64,000 nucleotides of DNA from Chimonanthus salicifolius (taxonomy: Eukaryota; Streptophyta; Magnoliopsida; Laurales; Calycanthaceae). Positions 32,272-43,823 of this stretch are shown in pieces. The stretch lies in contig CM023541.1 of assembly GCA_013350335.1 (NCBI GenBank), positions 40,044,739 through 40,108,738 of the forward strand, given 5' to 3'. The notes beneath the pieces were generated by a model. That model was not told the DNA's origin and did no database searches. It saw nothing but the letters and a program-made list of their open reading frames with translations. Every line of letters begins with the position of its first letter. Position 1 is the first letter of the stretch. A program made the position numbers and the translations under genes.

Positions 32272-35200
32272 TTAATGCCTATTGAACTATAGAAAAAAGC
32301 ATTGAATTAGAGAAAAAGGCAAACACTCCACTATCTAAATTATGAAGAATGCCTCCAATCCCAGTCAGACCAAGTTTACTCTTTGTAGCTCTATCTACGT
32401 TGAATTTCATAATTTTGAGCTTTGATTGCTTCTACTTTTCCTTAATCTTCACCTTGCTTCCCCTATCATCCTTCACACCCTTCTAGTCTCTAGATAGAAC
32501 ATATGAAGACGTAATTAAAAATTTTGATCCGCCTTTCACCCAAGAGATGGCTCTAGCCTTCAACAATTCAAAGGCTTATTCAACATTATTTTTTCCATGT
32601 GGAGATATTTCTTCTCTATTTTTTATTTTTTGTACATCCTTTTTCATCTTCGAATTTCCTCTTCTGTTTTCTTTTTTCCTCTTTTTCATTTTTCATTTTT
32701 GTGGTTTATTTTTTATTTCTTCATTTTTAAAATTTTCTTTTTCTCATATCTTTATAGTAGTTTTGTTCCCGTTTCTTTATTTTCAAGATTTTAATAATTT
32801 TGATTTTTTTTTCCTTTTCTTCAATTCGATCTTCATTTTTTTCATTCATTAAAATTTAGTCATATATAACTACGTATTAAATAATTTTATTTTAATAATT
32901 TTGATCAAGTAAGCTCATGTGAGTCTATAAATCAACTCTTCTTGGTTATATATCAAGCTAAGTTGAGTTTTTGAGTTTTCAAGAATTGATTTCAAAGTAA
33001 ATAGTTGGATGAGAAATCCTTTTTGGATTTAGTTGGTCCTCCACAATATCTATGTTTGATTATATAGATAATAGAAATGCATTCAAAATTACTTTATTTA
33101 CATCCTCATACTATTGCTGCTTGAGAAAATAGTGGGGATTCAACTAAATATTTGTCATTAATGGTCTGTTATCATAGATTGGTGGTTTAGACCAATTAAT
33201 AAGAAACTTTTTTTTTTCCCATCACCGTCGTATGAGAATTTCCATAAATATTCATATAAAAAAGTTGATGAATTTTGGATTAAATTTTGCACTTGAATCT
33301 TGATCTATTTTGGCTTCTCATGGATGGCTACCTTAAGAAGTATGATATTCTTGATGGTCCTCTGTTTTCATGTATTTGTGCCATCTTTCCCTTTTGTATG
33401 ATGGATAAGAAACATTAGTAGGTTTTAATGCCATAGTAGATCCAGGCTTTGTCACCAACTATTTTGTGTGGGTTTTATATTTGGGGTGTGTTGGCTTGGC
33501 TCGTGTGTATGTTACCAACTTGAATAACAATGGAGCATAGTTATAGGACCCTCTACTCAAACATTTGCACTTCACATCCACAAAACAACCCACAGACAGC
33601 AGAAACTATAAGAAATCAAGATCTCTTGAAAAATGGAAATGTTAAGAAATTTAGCCAAAATGAATTAGTTAAAATTCTATCCAATCATGATGATTTTTGG
33701 TGAGTCCTCTATTCCCAATCATGGAGAAAAAGCTCCAACATTTAAAAGAAAATCAGTCATTTTTCTTTTAAATACTTATTTAGATACTTATAAAAGAACT
33801 CATTTACACGAAAATCTATTTTCAATAATGGTGAAAGTCTGCAAATGTTCCCAAAATGGGATTTGCATACTACCAATGTATCTGTCAATAAACAACAAGA
33901 ATGCCACTGCCATAGGTTTCTTATTGATATTTAGATGGTTACTAATACAAAAGAGAACCCTAAGTACATCGAAGTCACTATGCACCATTAACATATTATA
34001 AAATACAATGATAACATAAATTAAAAATGACAAGACCTAGTTGACTGTATCAGAAAGTTGGATATACCATTTTTATTATGTGTTGGAGCTGCACAAACTC
34101 AGGCTCATTGTAAAAGTAATTGAATAACGTATCTAATGGATCTAATTTTATGTAATTCAAACATCATATCACCTTTCAAAAAACATTGACACTTGACCAT
34201 TATTAGATTAATGAAATAATACTTTAAATTGTATAAACTAAGAGCTGATATTCCACACAAGTTGACCATGAGCTCCCTACATGTGGTCCATCATAAAGGT
34301 TAAATTATAAGGGGTTCATTTTGAGGCCTTTTGACTTGAACAAAATTGTTTCCTATAAATCCAACTAACAACAACAATGGAAGATCTAGGGCTCTTTCGA
34401 TCCCCAGTTGTGTTTGGATGGGGAGAATTTTGTGAGTTCTCCTAGAGAACTCAAAACTTTTCCCATTTGGATTAGGATCTTAGGTGAAAGATTGACCCTG
34501 TTAGAAGTAAAGTTCTCCCATCCAAGGAAAACTATGCATTTCTGATCTTGGGAAGAATAACATAAAGTTCTTCTCATGGGTATACTGGTTCGTGGATTTT
34601 GAGAAGAGAGGATATCTATGCCAATGGTTTTTAATTTTGTTAGAAGAATATACTTCTAAAGGGGACTCACTGCGAACAGCTTAAACTACAAGATGGTTGG
34701 AGTATGTTTTAGAATATTGTGATGATTCAAGTAGCCATTTCTTACCCTAACTAAATTACATAACCCATGATATCATGATCTTTAACTTTGTGGCAGATTT
34801 AAAAGTGTTTCCTTTATTTGTTAACCGTTCATTTCATATTTGTTAGACGGGTTGCTAGATATTTTTATTTAACTTGGAGTATCTAATATTTGTAAACATT
34901 TATAATCAATGAAGTCTCTCTGTCATTCATTGGAGTATAGCCTTTGTAAGCATGTCATATTTTCAAATATTTATATCCAAATGATAAAAATGGCAAGAAA
35001 TAACATATTATTGGTGATTTGCCATAACAACAACAAAATATGCAAGAGACATAAAAGAATTATGATCATATGTTCTCCATTAAAATCTTCGTAACAAGAA
35101 ATTTATGATCCATTAAATTAAAATATTTCATTCGGTGTTCAACTTGGGTTGCCAGTTGGTTCATAAATTGTTAGGCGGGTTGGGTTTCAGTTTGAATGAC

Positions 35201-36690
35201 GGAACCATTATTTTTAACCCAATCTGAACCAACCAACTTGATTAACTGGTTGAGATGCACCACCCATACCTTATTTTACGGGTTGTGTTGGGATTTGGTG
35301 GGCTAGGTTATTGCCTTCAATAATTAAGTTGAGACAAGTAAAGGATGGAGTGGGTTAAGGTTGAGGCAACTAGTAAATTGATTGGGTTTAAGTATGAGTC
35401 TACTTGGGCCAGCTGTTTAATAAATCTGTAAGGCCTCAATTTGTTTAAGAAATGGGTTGGTTTATTAAGCTTCTAGAGGTCATTTCAAGCCTTTTATGAT
35501 GATCTAATTTGCATGGGTGTGGGTGTGTGTGTCGGAATCTAGCACGGTTGCAAGGTCTAAGACTCGACAATCCAAAAAGATAGGACATGGAGACATGACA
35601 CCACATTTAAATGAATTTAAACCTAAAATCATTTTAAATGAAAATAAGGTGTAGAAATAACACTAATGAAAAGTAATGTGCTAGTTTTACTCTAAACAAT
35701 TAAGTGACACACATATCAATATTTGATTAGGTTTTAAGAGGAAAAATGTGTTGTAATGGAAAACAATGTTAAAAAATACTAAAAAGAGTTTGAGTATTGG
35801 ATGCAAGTGACCAACATCAGTGTGTCACACATCTTGAAGAGTCTGTCCAAAATAGACAATAATAGGGTTGAGACAAACCATTTAATAAACGCAGCGGGTT
35901 AATATGGGTTGGGTTGGGTGACCAATTTATTAAGTGGATCCCTTGTTGGTTCAATTTGTATAATAAATGATTTAGATTGGTCCAATTTATTTAAGTTGGT
36001 ATTAGTAAGGTCAATCCATTTAATAAATGGGTCAAGTATGGTTAGATTAACCCATTTAAGATTAGTTTAGTAGGTTAACGCATTTGATACATGTTTCGGG
36101 TCAGGTTTTTGTTAGGTTGAGTTGTTGATCCATCCATATAATAAATAGGTTGTATTGGGTCCACCCATTTAAGTTTGGGAGGATAGGGTTTCATTGTCCT
36201 TAGCTTGCTTTTTTTCTTGTGGGTGTTTCTTGAAAGAGGTTATTTCATGGGTGACAGAGTTTAGACAAAGGGACTTTTGTCTCCTATTCTTTTTTCTAAC
36301 TGTGGTGGAGGCACTGAATTTATGATGATTTATAATGCTGGAGAGGATTCATAAATGCTCACTTGTTTATGTGAACTTCCTACTTACAATGATAGTTCCT
36401 TCTTTTGTTGTTATGAATGACAGTTCCTTCTTTTGTTGTTATTATTATTATCATCATCATCATTATCATCATTATTATTATAATTTTTTAGTTTTTGTAT
36501 TTATTGTGAGTTTTGAAAGAAGCCAAATGTTTAACCTAATGATCATTCTTCATTGGTTTGAAGCTTGTTTTGAGCTGGCCATAGATGATTATTTGTGTGT
36601 ATTCCAATGCTCGAGAAGTGTGCTGAAGAGATTATATGGTATTTGAAGGGATTTCTTTTGAAATGGCGGTGAAGATATAGAACGTGTCAT
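32272..36690. other. Long AT-rich spacer with low-complexity patches
   Basis: No gene could be supported. 32,590-32,860 is a T-rich stretch that keeps frames open by composition alone. 35,130-36,180 repeats the GGTTGGGT and TTTAATAAATGGGT vocabulary of the decayed hAT-like family. 36,437-36,483 is an ATT/ATC trinucleotide microsatellite. Part may be the 3' intron of NF-YB. Confidence 0.4.
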
Positions 36691-36693
36691 TTA

Positions 36694-37300
36694 TGTTAGG
36701 ATTGCGGGTCCCCCCTCAAACCCAATTATATTGTCCACTTTGCCAACCTCTACCCTGGTTCCCCTCAACCCCACAAGGTATCTTGGGCTAAACTAGGCTC
36801 ATGGCTTTAAAAGGCCTAATGCTTGAATGGGGGGTAGCCCCTCTAATAAGCACCAAGCCCTCCCATGCCCTAGGCGATGTGGGACCTTTGGTCCCCACCC
36901 TCTGGGCAGTGGAAGTGGCCTTGAGGTTGTGGCGGTCAGTCTACTGAACGGGCCTAAGGGTAACACTGGAGGGGTCCCCCCTGCGAGCGCTGGATTGCCA
37001 CCATCTCCACCCTCTCTCTCGCAATCGCGTTGGGTTCCCGAACCTCACAACCTGCTCTGATACCAATTGTTAGGGCAACACCAATTATATTGTCTGCTTT
37101 CCCAACCCCTCTCCAGGGTCCCCTCAAACCCCGCAAGGTATCTTAGGCTAAGCCGGGCTCACAACTTTAAAAGGCCTAATTGTTTAGTGAGGGGAGGTAG
37201 CCTCCTGATAAGCATCAAGCCCTCCCACCTCCACTGTACGGACCTAAGGGTAACATTGGAGGGGTCTCCCCCTACCAACGTTGGATTGCTGGCCCCCATA
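36694..37300 (-). mobile_element. TRIM-like element in a tandem LTR-internal arrangement
   Basis: Two related LTR copies lie on the minus strand: copy A at 36,694 to about 36,900 and copy B from 37,068 to about 37,215. Both begin on the plus strand with TGTTAGG and share AATTATATTGTC, AAGGTATCTTGG-like and CTTTAAAAGGCCTAAT blocks. A primer-binding site (GCTCTGATACCA, complement of TGGTATCAGAGC) sits at 37,054-37,065, two bases from copy B. Internal sequence between A and B reappears beyond B (37,239-37,285: TAAGGGTAACATTGGAGGGG), so the unit is duplicated as internal-LTR-internal-LTR. No protein is encoded. Confidence 0.65.
36875..36885 (-). promoter_or_regulatory. USE motif in the second TRIM-like LTR
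   Basis: The minus strand reads GTCCCACATCG, followed after 25 nt by TTATTAG (36,849-36,843). This repeats the USE plus TATA-like layout of the TRIM at 25,984-26,179. Copy B of this element has lost the USE. Confidence 0.5.
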
Positions 37301-38453
37301 AGCCAACCATGTAGACATGACAAGGTGCAAATTTCTTGCTGGTAATGAAATAGAGGTAGCATTTGACTGATTTTCAAGACCAGTGAATGCTTGCACGTGG
37401 TTATGATAGGTGGGCAATGAGAATGACTTATCATTATAGGTTATGTTCCAAATACAATCTAAATGATGGTGATTTCCAAGTCAATCATGTTACTTAAACA
37501 TCAATTTGAGGTACAACATCTAGGATGGGAAGTTGATCCTTTTTTGCATGATATTTGGTCAGGGACAAAAGCCCATCTTCAGCCTAGTACTGAGGTCTCT
37601 CTATATAGTCATTTCAATTTGGAAGGCTGACCACTATGAGAGAAAAAGAGGGGACTTGATTTGGGTTCCTTGGTTTAGAACTTGATATTGTGGACTTTTG
37701 TTAGTTTGCTAAACTTTAGTGCCAATACTTGTTTGGAGCTGACTGCAAGATATGGTGCACTGATTATAGTGTGTTTTATAAACATGTTTGAAGACAACTG
37801 GACACACCACTGGTAAACAGAATTTATAAACTACAGGAGATAGGGTTTAAGAAGGGACCTGTAAAGACCTGGATCAAGGGGGTAAAAGGATTTGTACATT
37901 GTGGGGTGGGTAATAGAAGATATGACCTTTGATAGGGCAGAATGGAAGGATAGGACTGAAAAAGCCAACTCCATACGGATGAAAGATGGCATTCAATTAT
38001 GATGATGATGATGTATCTTAAGAAGAAAGAACATCTTGTGACTTTCAAGAATGGGCTTAATAAGTCACAACGATGTTTCTTTTTATTAGAATTTTAGACA
38101 GGGTATTTTGTAAATAATTTAAATTTATTCAAGAGAGTTATAAACACAGCATTAGTTTCTGATTTTGGATTTTCACATCAAAATCCAGGTGAGAAATAGG
38201 AGTGTAAGAGATTGCCCAAAAATAAGATGGGTGGAGTTTTAGGGGGGAAGATGAACCTACCCTTAAAGACTTCTAAGAAAGGGGGATTGAGACCCGGACA
38301 TAATCCTAATGAATACACATCAAGAAGCATGGTGGTGGAACACTGGAACATCCATCTCCAGAAAGACACAAAAAAGAAAAATACATACAATGAATGGCAG
38401 CAAACAAAGTATTTTTTTAGAAGACATACAAAATAGCGAAAGAAATTGTTATC
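37301..38453. other. Spacer, no gene seen
   Basis: No exon, RNA gene or bounded element could be supported. Confidence 0.35.
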
Positions 38454-38469
38454 AAAATTGTAAGTGACT

Positions 38470-38633
38470 TAGCTGGTTACCTCCTTCCATGTTATGGGGG
38501 AGGTCTCAAGTTCGAATCCTAGCAGCGTTTACCCGGGGGCTTTTGAGTGGGTAAGGGATTCCCCCTGGGGTTTTGGGGTGGCTTAAAGGGGCCGAAGGCG
38601 TTGGTCAGTCAAGAATTTCCCCAGTTCTAAAAA
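38470..38633 (+). mobile_element. tRNA-derived SINE, second family
   Basis: Box A-like TTAGCTGGTTACC and box B AAGTTCGAATCC open the element, followed by a G-rich body unlike the SINE at 32,061 and a short A tail. The direct repeat AAAATTGTAAGTGACT is perfect at 38,454-38,469 and 38,634-38,649. Confidence 0.8.
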
Positions 38634-38649
38634 AAAATTGTAAGTGACT

Positions 38650-39090
38650 GAGCAAAACAATTTGTATGCTTGATTAGGAATAAAGAAGGGGGAAGAGCAT
38701 TTTAAGCTTGCTAAAAATAAGAGGGACCTAGTAACCTTGATCATGTAAGGTGGTGCATTAAGGTTGAAAACCAATGTATCTTAGAGAGAAAGATTAGGAA
38801 ACAAAGGATATATGGGAAATGCATTTTAGAGATCTATTTAATATGAAATATGGAGTGATGTTGATATGAAAGCAAGCAAATGAAAGGATGATTAGTAACA
38901 TATTTGGAATAGAAGTATAACCTTCGCAAAATGAAGAAAAAGCACTAGGGCCATATGCCATCTCTATCTAAAACTAGGACTGGTTGACACGATTTTTTAA
39001 CGAAGTCTTGGTTCCAAGAAGGATGCCAAAAAGTGGTGAAACAAGAACTCCAGTCTCCTATAAGAATGAGGAGATATCCAAAAGTTTACC
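38650..39090. other. Spacer, no gene seen
   Basis: Nothing recognisable beyond AT-rich DNA. Confidence 0.35.
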
Positions 39091-39250
39091 AATTATTATT
39101 TTTGAAATGGTAACGGATAATATATTAATAATAATAAAGAGGCACCAAAAGTGCAGAAAACAGGAAGAGAAAAACAAAAGAACAAGCCCAAAGTCGAATA
39201 CACCCAAAAGAGAAACAGGAACCCAAACGCAAGACATTTTAACTTAATCA
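39091..39250 (-). mobile_element. LINE 3' end fragment
   Basis: The T run, GGTAACGGATAATATATTAATAATAATAA and the following A-rich stretch resemble the 3' ends of the minus-strand LINEs at 7,229 and 61,791. It is only a tail, with no protein domain. Confidence 0.45.
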
Positions 39251-40080
39251 AGACACTCTTTCCATGCCCTCAATATGTCTGAGATAGAGAGGTTAAGGAA
39301 CTCGGGGAGGGAAGAAGTTCAGGCAGCGCATTTGGCAAAAACTTGTTGGAAGACTCCTTGAGGGCATTAAACTTATGAGTCACTATGAAATTATGGAAAA
39401 TAGTAGAGCACTGCTCAAGACAACATCAAATATATCTGAGAGTTATCTTGGGTTTATGATAGGTTGATCAACAACAAAGACCATTCTTTATATTGAGATA
39501 ACTTTCAGAAAATGAAACTGTGCATGTGGGTGCCAAGGAAATTAATTTATCAAGTTTGAATAGAAATGCATTCCTGATGATTATCTTGAGAGGTTATATA
39601 GTTCCATATGGGGTGAAAACAGGTGTGAGGATGTTGTGTGGAGAGGTAGCAAAGTTCCGAGTTGGAGATTGCTTCACTAAGAGTATGCTTTGGGCCATTC
39701 GTTATGTCTTTTAGTTGACAATTAACATATGAAATCCAAGATAAGGTTTCATGATGTACTTCTTTCAGATACTAGTGGGACAATATATTGATTAAACAAC
39801 AAAATGGAATTGTGGATGAAAACTTAAGAGACCATTGGTTTAAGATTACTGGAACAATGACAGTACATGGAGTGTAGGTCTAGTGGGTTTAAGGCATGGT
39901 GAGCACCAGAATGGAGTCTCCTTGAGTTGGAAAGGTGGTTAGTTCCACAGTGAATGCTTCTTGCAGGACACTTAAGAAAGAAGATCACCTTCACCTCCCT
40001 TTGACACTAGAGAGCATAATATCAACATCCTTTTTTGCTTTTTTGACCAACTTCTTGCTCTTTCCACACCTCATCCCCCC
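39251..40080. other. Spacer, no gene seen
   Basis: No domain or exon recognised. Short frames here lack family features. Confidence 0.35.
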
Positions 40081-40089
40081 TTTTTCCTC

Positions 40090-40237
40090 GGGAAATGATC
40101 CGTGTACACCAAATGGGGGTGAGTACCCCTTTTACCCTCACCTTTTCAATTATACTTTTATTTAAATTGAAAAGGTGGGGTAAAGGGGGCATTTCACCCC
40201 ATTTGGTGCCCCTATTTTGGTGCACGGATCATTTTCC
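40090..40237. mobile_element. 148-bp MITE with 9-bp target duplication (Mutator-like)
   Basis: The element is nearly one palindrome. Its termini are GGGAAATGATCCGTG and the complement of GGAAAATGATCCGTG, and a second inner pair, CACCTTTTCAATTATA versus TTTAAATTGAAAAGGTG, surrounds the centre. A perfect 9-bp direct repeat TTTTTCCTC flanks it at 40,081-40,089 and 40,238-40,246; this length is typical of Mutator-like elements. Confidence 0.75.
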
Positions 40238-40539
40238 TTTTTCCTCTGACAGAGTAAATTTGCCTAAAAGACATGTTTTGCAAGGAAAAAGCTGCTTGTT
40301 GGCCCCTTGCCATCACAAAGTGTTCTTTGGAATATTAGGAGTCTTATTTTTCAACTTAAATGGAACCACTAGACTGGAAATTGACAAATGACACCTGGAG
40401 GAATTGAAAATCATTTAACCATCTTCATTGGATGGTGCATTTGGACAGTTCCGCCATGGGTCTCCACTAGTAAGTTGGCCTACTCTAGATAAAGCTACTG
40501 TGATCGGTCTGATCTGGAGGCAGCTTTTATGGTGGGGTC

Positions 40540-40780
40540 ACTAGCAGTTGCCTTTTTTTTTTTTTTTCGCCTTTTCTAAGCCCCTGGCTGGGCATGAATG
40601 ATGGCCAATCAGTTTGCTCCTCATAGGATTTGCTGAGTCATTTGGCGGTTCTAAACAAACCTTTTGATAGGGGTGGGGGGATGGAATGTCGGATGTTGTC
40701 TTCCTGTCTGTGTTTTGCTTTAATATGTTTTTTTTGCCTTCTTCAATGAAAATGATTTTAACCTAAAAGAAAACAGTTTG
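40540..40780 (+). mobile_element. Possible LINE 3' tail
   Basis: A T-rich, untranslated stretch ending TTTTTTTTGCCTTCTTCAATGAAAATG is similar in style to plant LINE 3' ends. No target duplication or domain was found. Confidence 0.25.
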
Positions 40781-43700
40781 GACTGATCAGAACTATAGCA
40801 GACACCCCTTGCCTAATAAGATGTCTGTTTTCCCCATTTTCCTCCTTAACAGTTTACACAAGCTCTGGTTAGAACTTAGGAGGTAGAGGTTCCACATCTG
40901 ATCAATCCAATGCTGTAATCTCTACAGAGAAGCAGCATACCAGATTGGATCAACTTGCTTGCGGTGGCTGTTCTTGTTGCCCCGACTCCATCCCACTCCC
41001 AACTCAAAAAAGTTCAAAAAAGAAAAGGGGAGAAAATTCTGTCTTTGCAAAATTTTAGGCCTTGAACAGCCTGGTAGAATCATAACCGCAATTGGTCCTG
41101 TGTAAGTTTTTGTAGACACTGTTTGCATCCCCAGATGTCTTCATTCTTGGGTTTTGACTTGAGTTGCAAATGCAATGACCAAATGCTAAGAGAACAGAAC
41201 AAGTAGAACTAGCCGAGTTTTTGTGAACACTAGGAAAGAAAGCTCGAAAGCAAGCTTTGTAGTAGCGTATATAGACTGATCCCAACACATACAAGCATGT
41301 ATCTTATTACCATGCAAAGCATCCCCCCTTCCATGGTTGACTGCTTCAGCCTGCAAACTATCAACATTTTATCTTTTTCAATTTGAAAAAATACATTTAT
41401 TTATTTATTTTTGTTTTAAGATCTTGTATTTTTCTCATCAATGCTTGGATTGCATCTGGTTGTTAGAATTGAAAAATGTGCACTGGCCCAGAAAATGGAT
41501 CAATTAACATTTTGGCTTTTTTGATAGTTGCAGTAGAAGGGACAGCATGCTATGGTTCTCAACGATAGGAAGTGAGTCCATGATTGTGAATTGGTGTTGC
41601 AACTTGTGTCAAATGGACTATTCTTTGTGGCATCCTTGCTCTATCATCATAGAGGAAGTTCATCTTTCTTGGTTCTGTATATTTCCAGTAAAATCATTTG
41701 AGAACTTATAATGCCATTGATTCATCACTAGATGATCTTTTTACTTTGATGATGTACATACCAGACAATGGTGTGATTCTTTCCAAATTTATGAAGCCAA
41801 CTAGTAGCTATTGATATGTGGGAATGCTCTTATTGAATATGAGATTCTTCTGATCTGGTTTAGAATCCGAACTACAATGCCCTTCCATGAATTCATTTTA
41901 GCTAATTAACTTTCCTAGTTCTGCACTTCAGCTTGTGGTCTGCAATTGAATTTCACTTGTGGATTGATATGTTGTAAACTTCTACGTTGTGGCAACTTAA
42001 GCAGAACATAGTGGCCTAATATACCCCTTATTTATTTCCCCGAGTGGTAAAGTTGAAAATGTTAAAACACAAATCTCAGCCCCATAGCAATAAGGAATAG
42101 GCCCTAATATACCTCATAGTAGTATTATTGGCCAAAATTACTTCAATTGCAAAAGACTGCATAAGCGAATTGATACAGTTAGAACACCAAAATCCCATGA
42201 TTGGTGTGCTCAGATCTGTGAATTGCTTGCAAGCAAAGGTATACAACATCGCAGACGAGTGAGGTCCTCTCTCTTTTTCTCTGCCCCTCTGTGCTTATAA
42301 TTTTTTGTAAAATCAAAGTGTTAAGGTATCTTAGAGCACTTGATTAATCTTTGGAGCATGTGCAAACCTCTCTATCCATATACAAAGTAAAACTAGGGAG
42401 AGTTTTTCTTTGGGAGTGGGAATTGAACTCAAGACCTTCCACATTATGATAAATGATATTTGAATGGCATTATCAACAACTTGACTTATTTGTTCCTCTA
42501 CTCAAATATGGAGTTGTCTTGCAAATTTTCCTATAAATCTGTATGGAGATTAGTTGCTCCACCTAGGGTCAAATGTTCATTTGACACGTATCTTGATAAT
42601 TTAATCTCTCTCTACTCTGCAGCTGTTGGTTCGAATGAGGAAGACCACATTTTCTTGAACACATTTAGACTGTCATCTACAATCTTCTTTACAGCATGGG
42701 CTCAACGGTCAGCTTTGAGCAGGAATCAAGCTTTGAAGGAGTGGGCTTGGGCCGACCTGGGCTTTTACCATCTCCCCGCTTGAGTTGATCCTGAGCAGAA
42801 CTCAGGTTTCATTTTTAGCTCCTGAGCTTGAGCTTAAGTGCTTAAAATGCCACTTGAGCCTTATGACTATAGCTGAGCCTAAGTCAGATCAGGCTTGGCT
42901 TGGTTTACCTCAGGCTTCAAAAGGCCCAAATGAATTTCATCCTTCTCAATCTAATTGGCACGAGCCAGAATTTCGCTGTTATTGGAGAGAACAAATCATA
43001 TGTTTGGTAATTGGCCCGATCTAATAGTGTTATATTGTAAACTTCTCTTAAAATGTGTTGGACAAGACGAAAAAGCGAGTCTGGTTGTAGGGTGAAAAAT
43101 GAGGCGATAGTTAAAGGGTTGGATAGCAGAATTGGAGGCAGCAATTAATGACCTGACTAGTAAAAATCAGGGCTGGGCCACACACCCTTGAAAGGCAATT
43201 TACGACGGGTCAGACATCTCTTGAAAAATTGCAATTTGACTGGATCGAATCCAACCTAACTAAAAATAAATCTTGGCCAGGTTGGCTTGAATTGTTTTGG
43301 ACACGAACCCAATTTGACCTGAATTTAAAATCATCATTCAAGTTTCATGTTTTTTGACCTATTCGTTTTAGCTCATGTAGCAACATAGACATGAAAGAAA
43401 CAGGAAACATACATCAACTTATGACAACTACATAGAAGTGAGATGGCAAGCAACTTTGAAATGTTCAAATTTCTTCAGTAATCGATCATTCTTCATACAC
43501 ACTAAGATTCAGCTAAGTGAGTGGCAAGAAATTTACTAATACAAACTTCCAGATAAAAATGCTCCATCCAACAAAGATGGATGAGACGCTATGGATCTTA
43601 TTTGCAGCATGAGAATGAATCGTAAGTAGTTTCCAATATGCAATTTGCTCTTTTCCTTTCCTCAAAGGTTAGAATATTCTAATTGTTCAAAGAAAATTGA

Positions 43701-43823
43701 GTGGGTATCCTTCAATCCATGCTCTCTTTGTTATCTCTCTCTGTAAACAGTTCAACTTTGATTAGAGGATAAAGATAGTATTGCTCAACCCAGAAGTGGC
43801 TCTAAAACACGAACCATGCACAG
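40781..43823. other. Spacer between the NF-YB and aminotransferase-like genes
   Basis: No gene supported. 42,290-42,440 and 58,745-58,820 share a TCTTAGAGCACTTGATTAATCT-like repeat. 42,785-42,850 is rich in GAGCTTGAGCTTAAG, typical of decayed hAT-like elements. 43,190-43,330 shows AACCCAA-type words. Confidence 0.35.

Noticed and set aside
32547..32852. Phe-rich frame of 101 codons (+)
   Set aside because: Result of a T-rich tract; no start context or homology visible.
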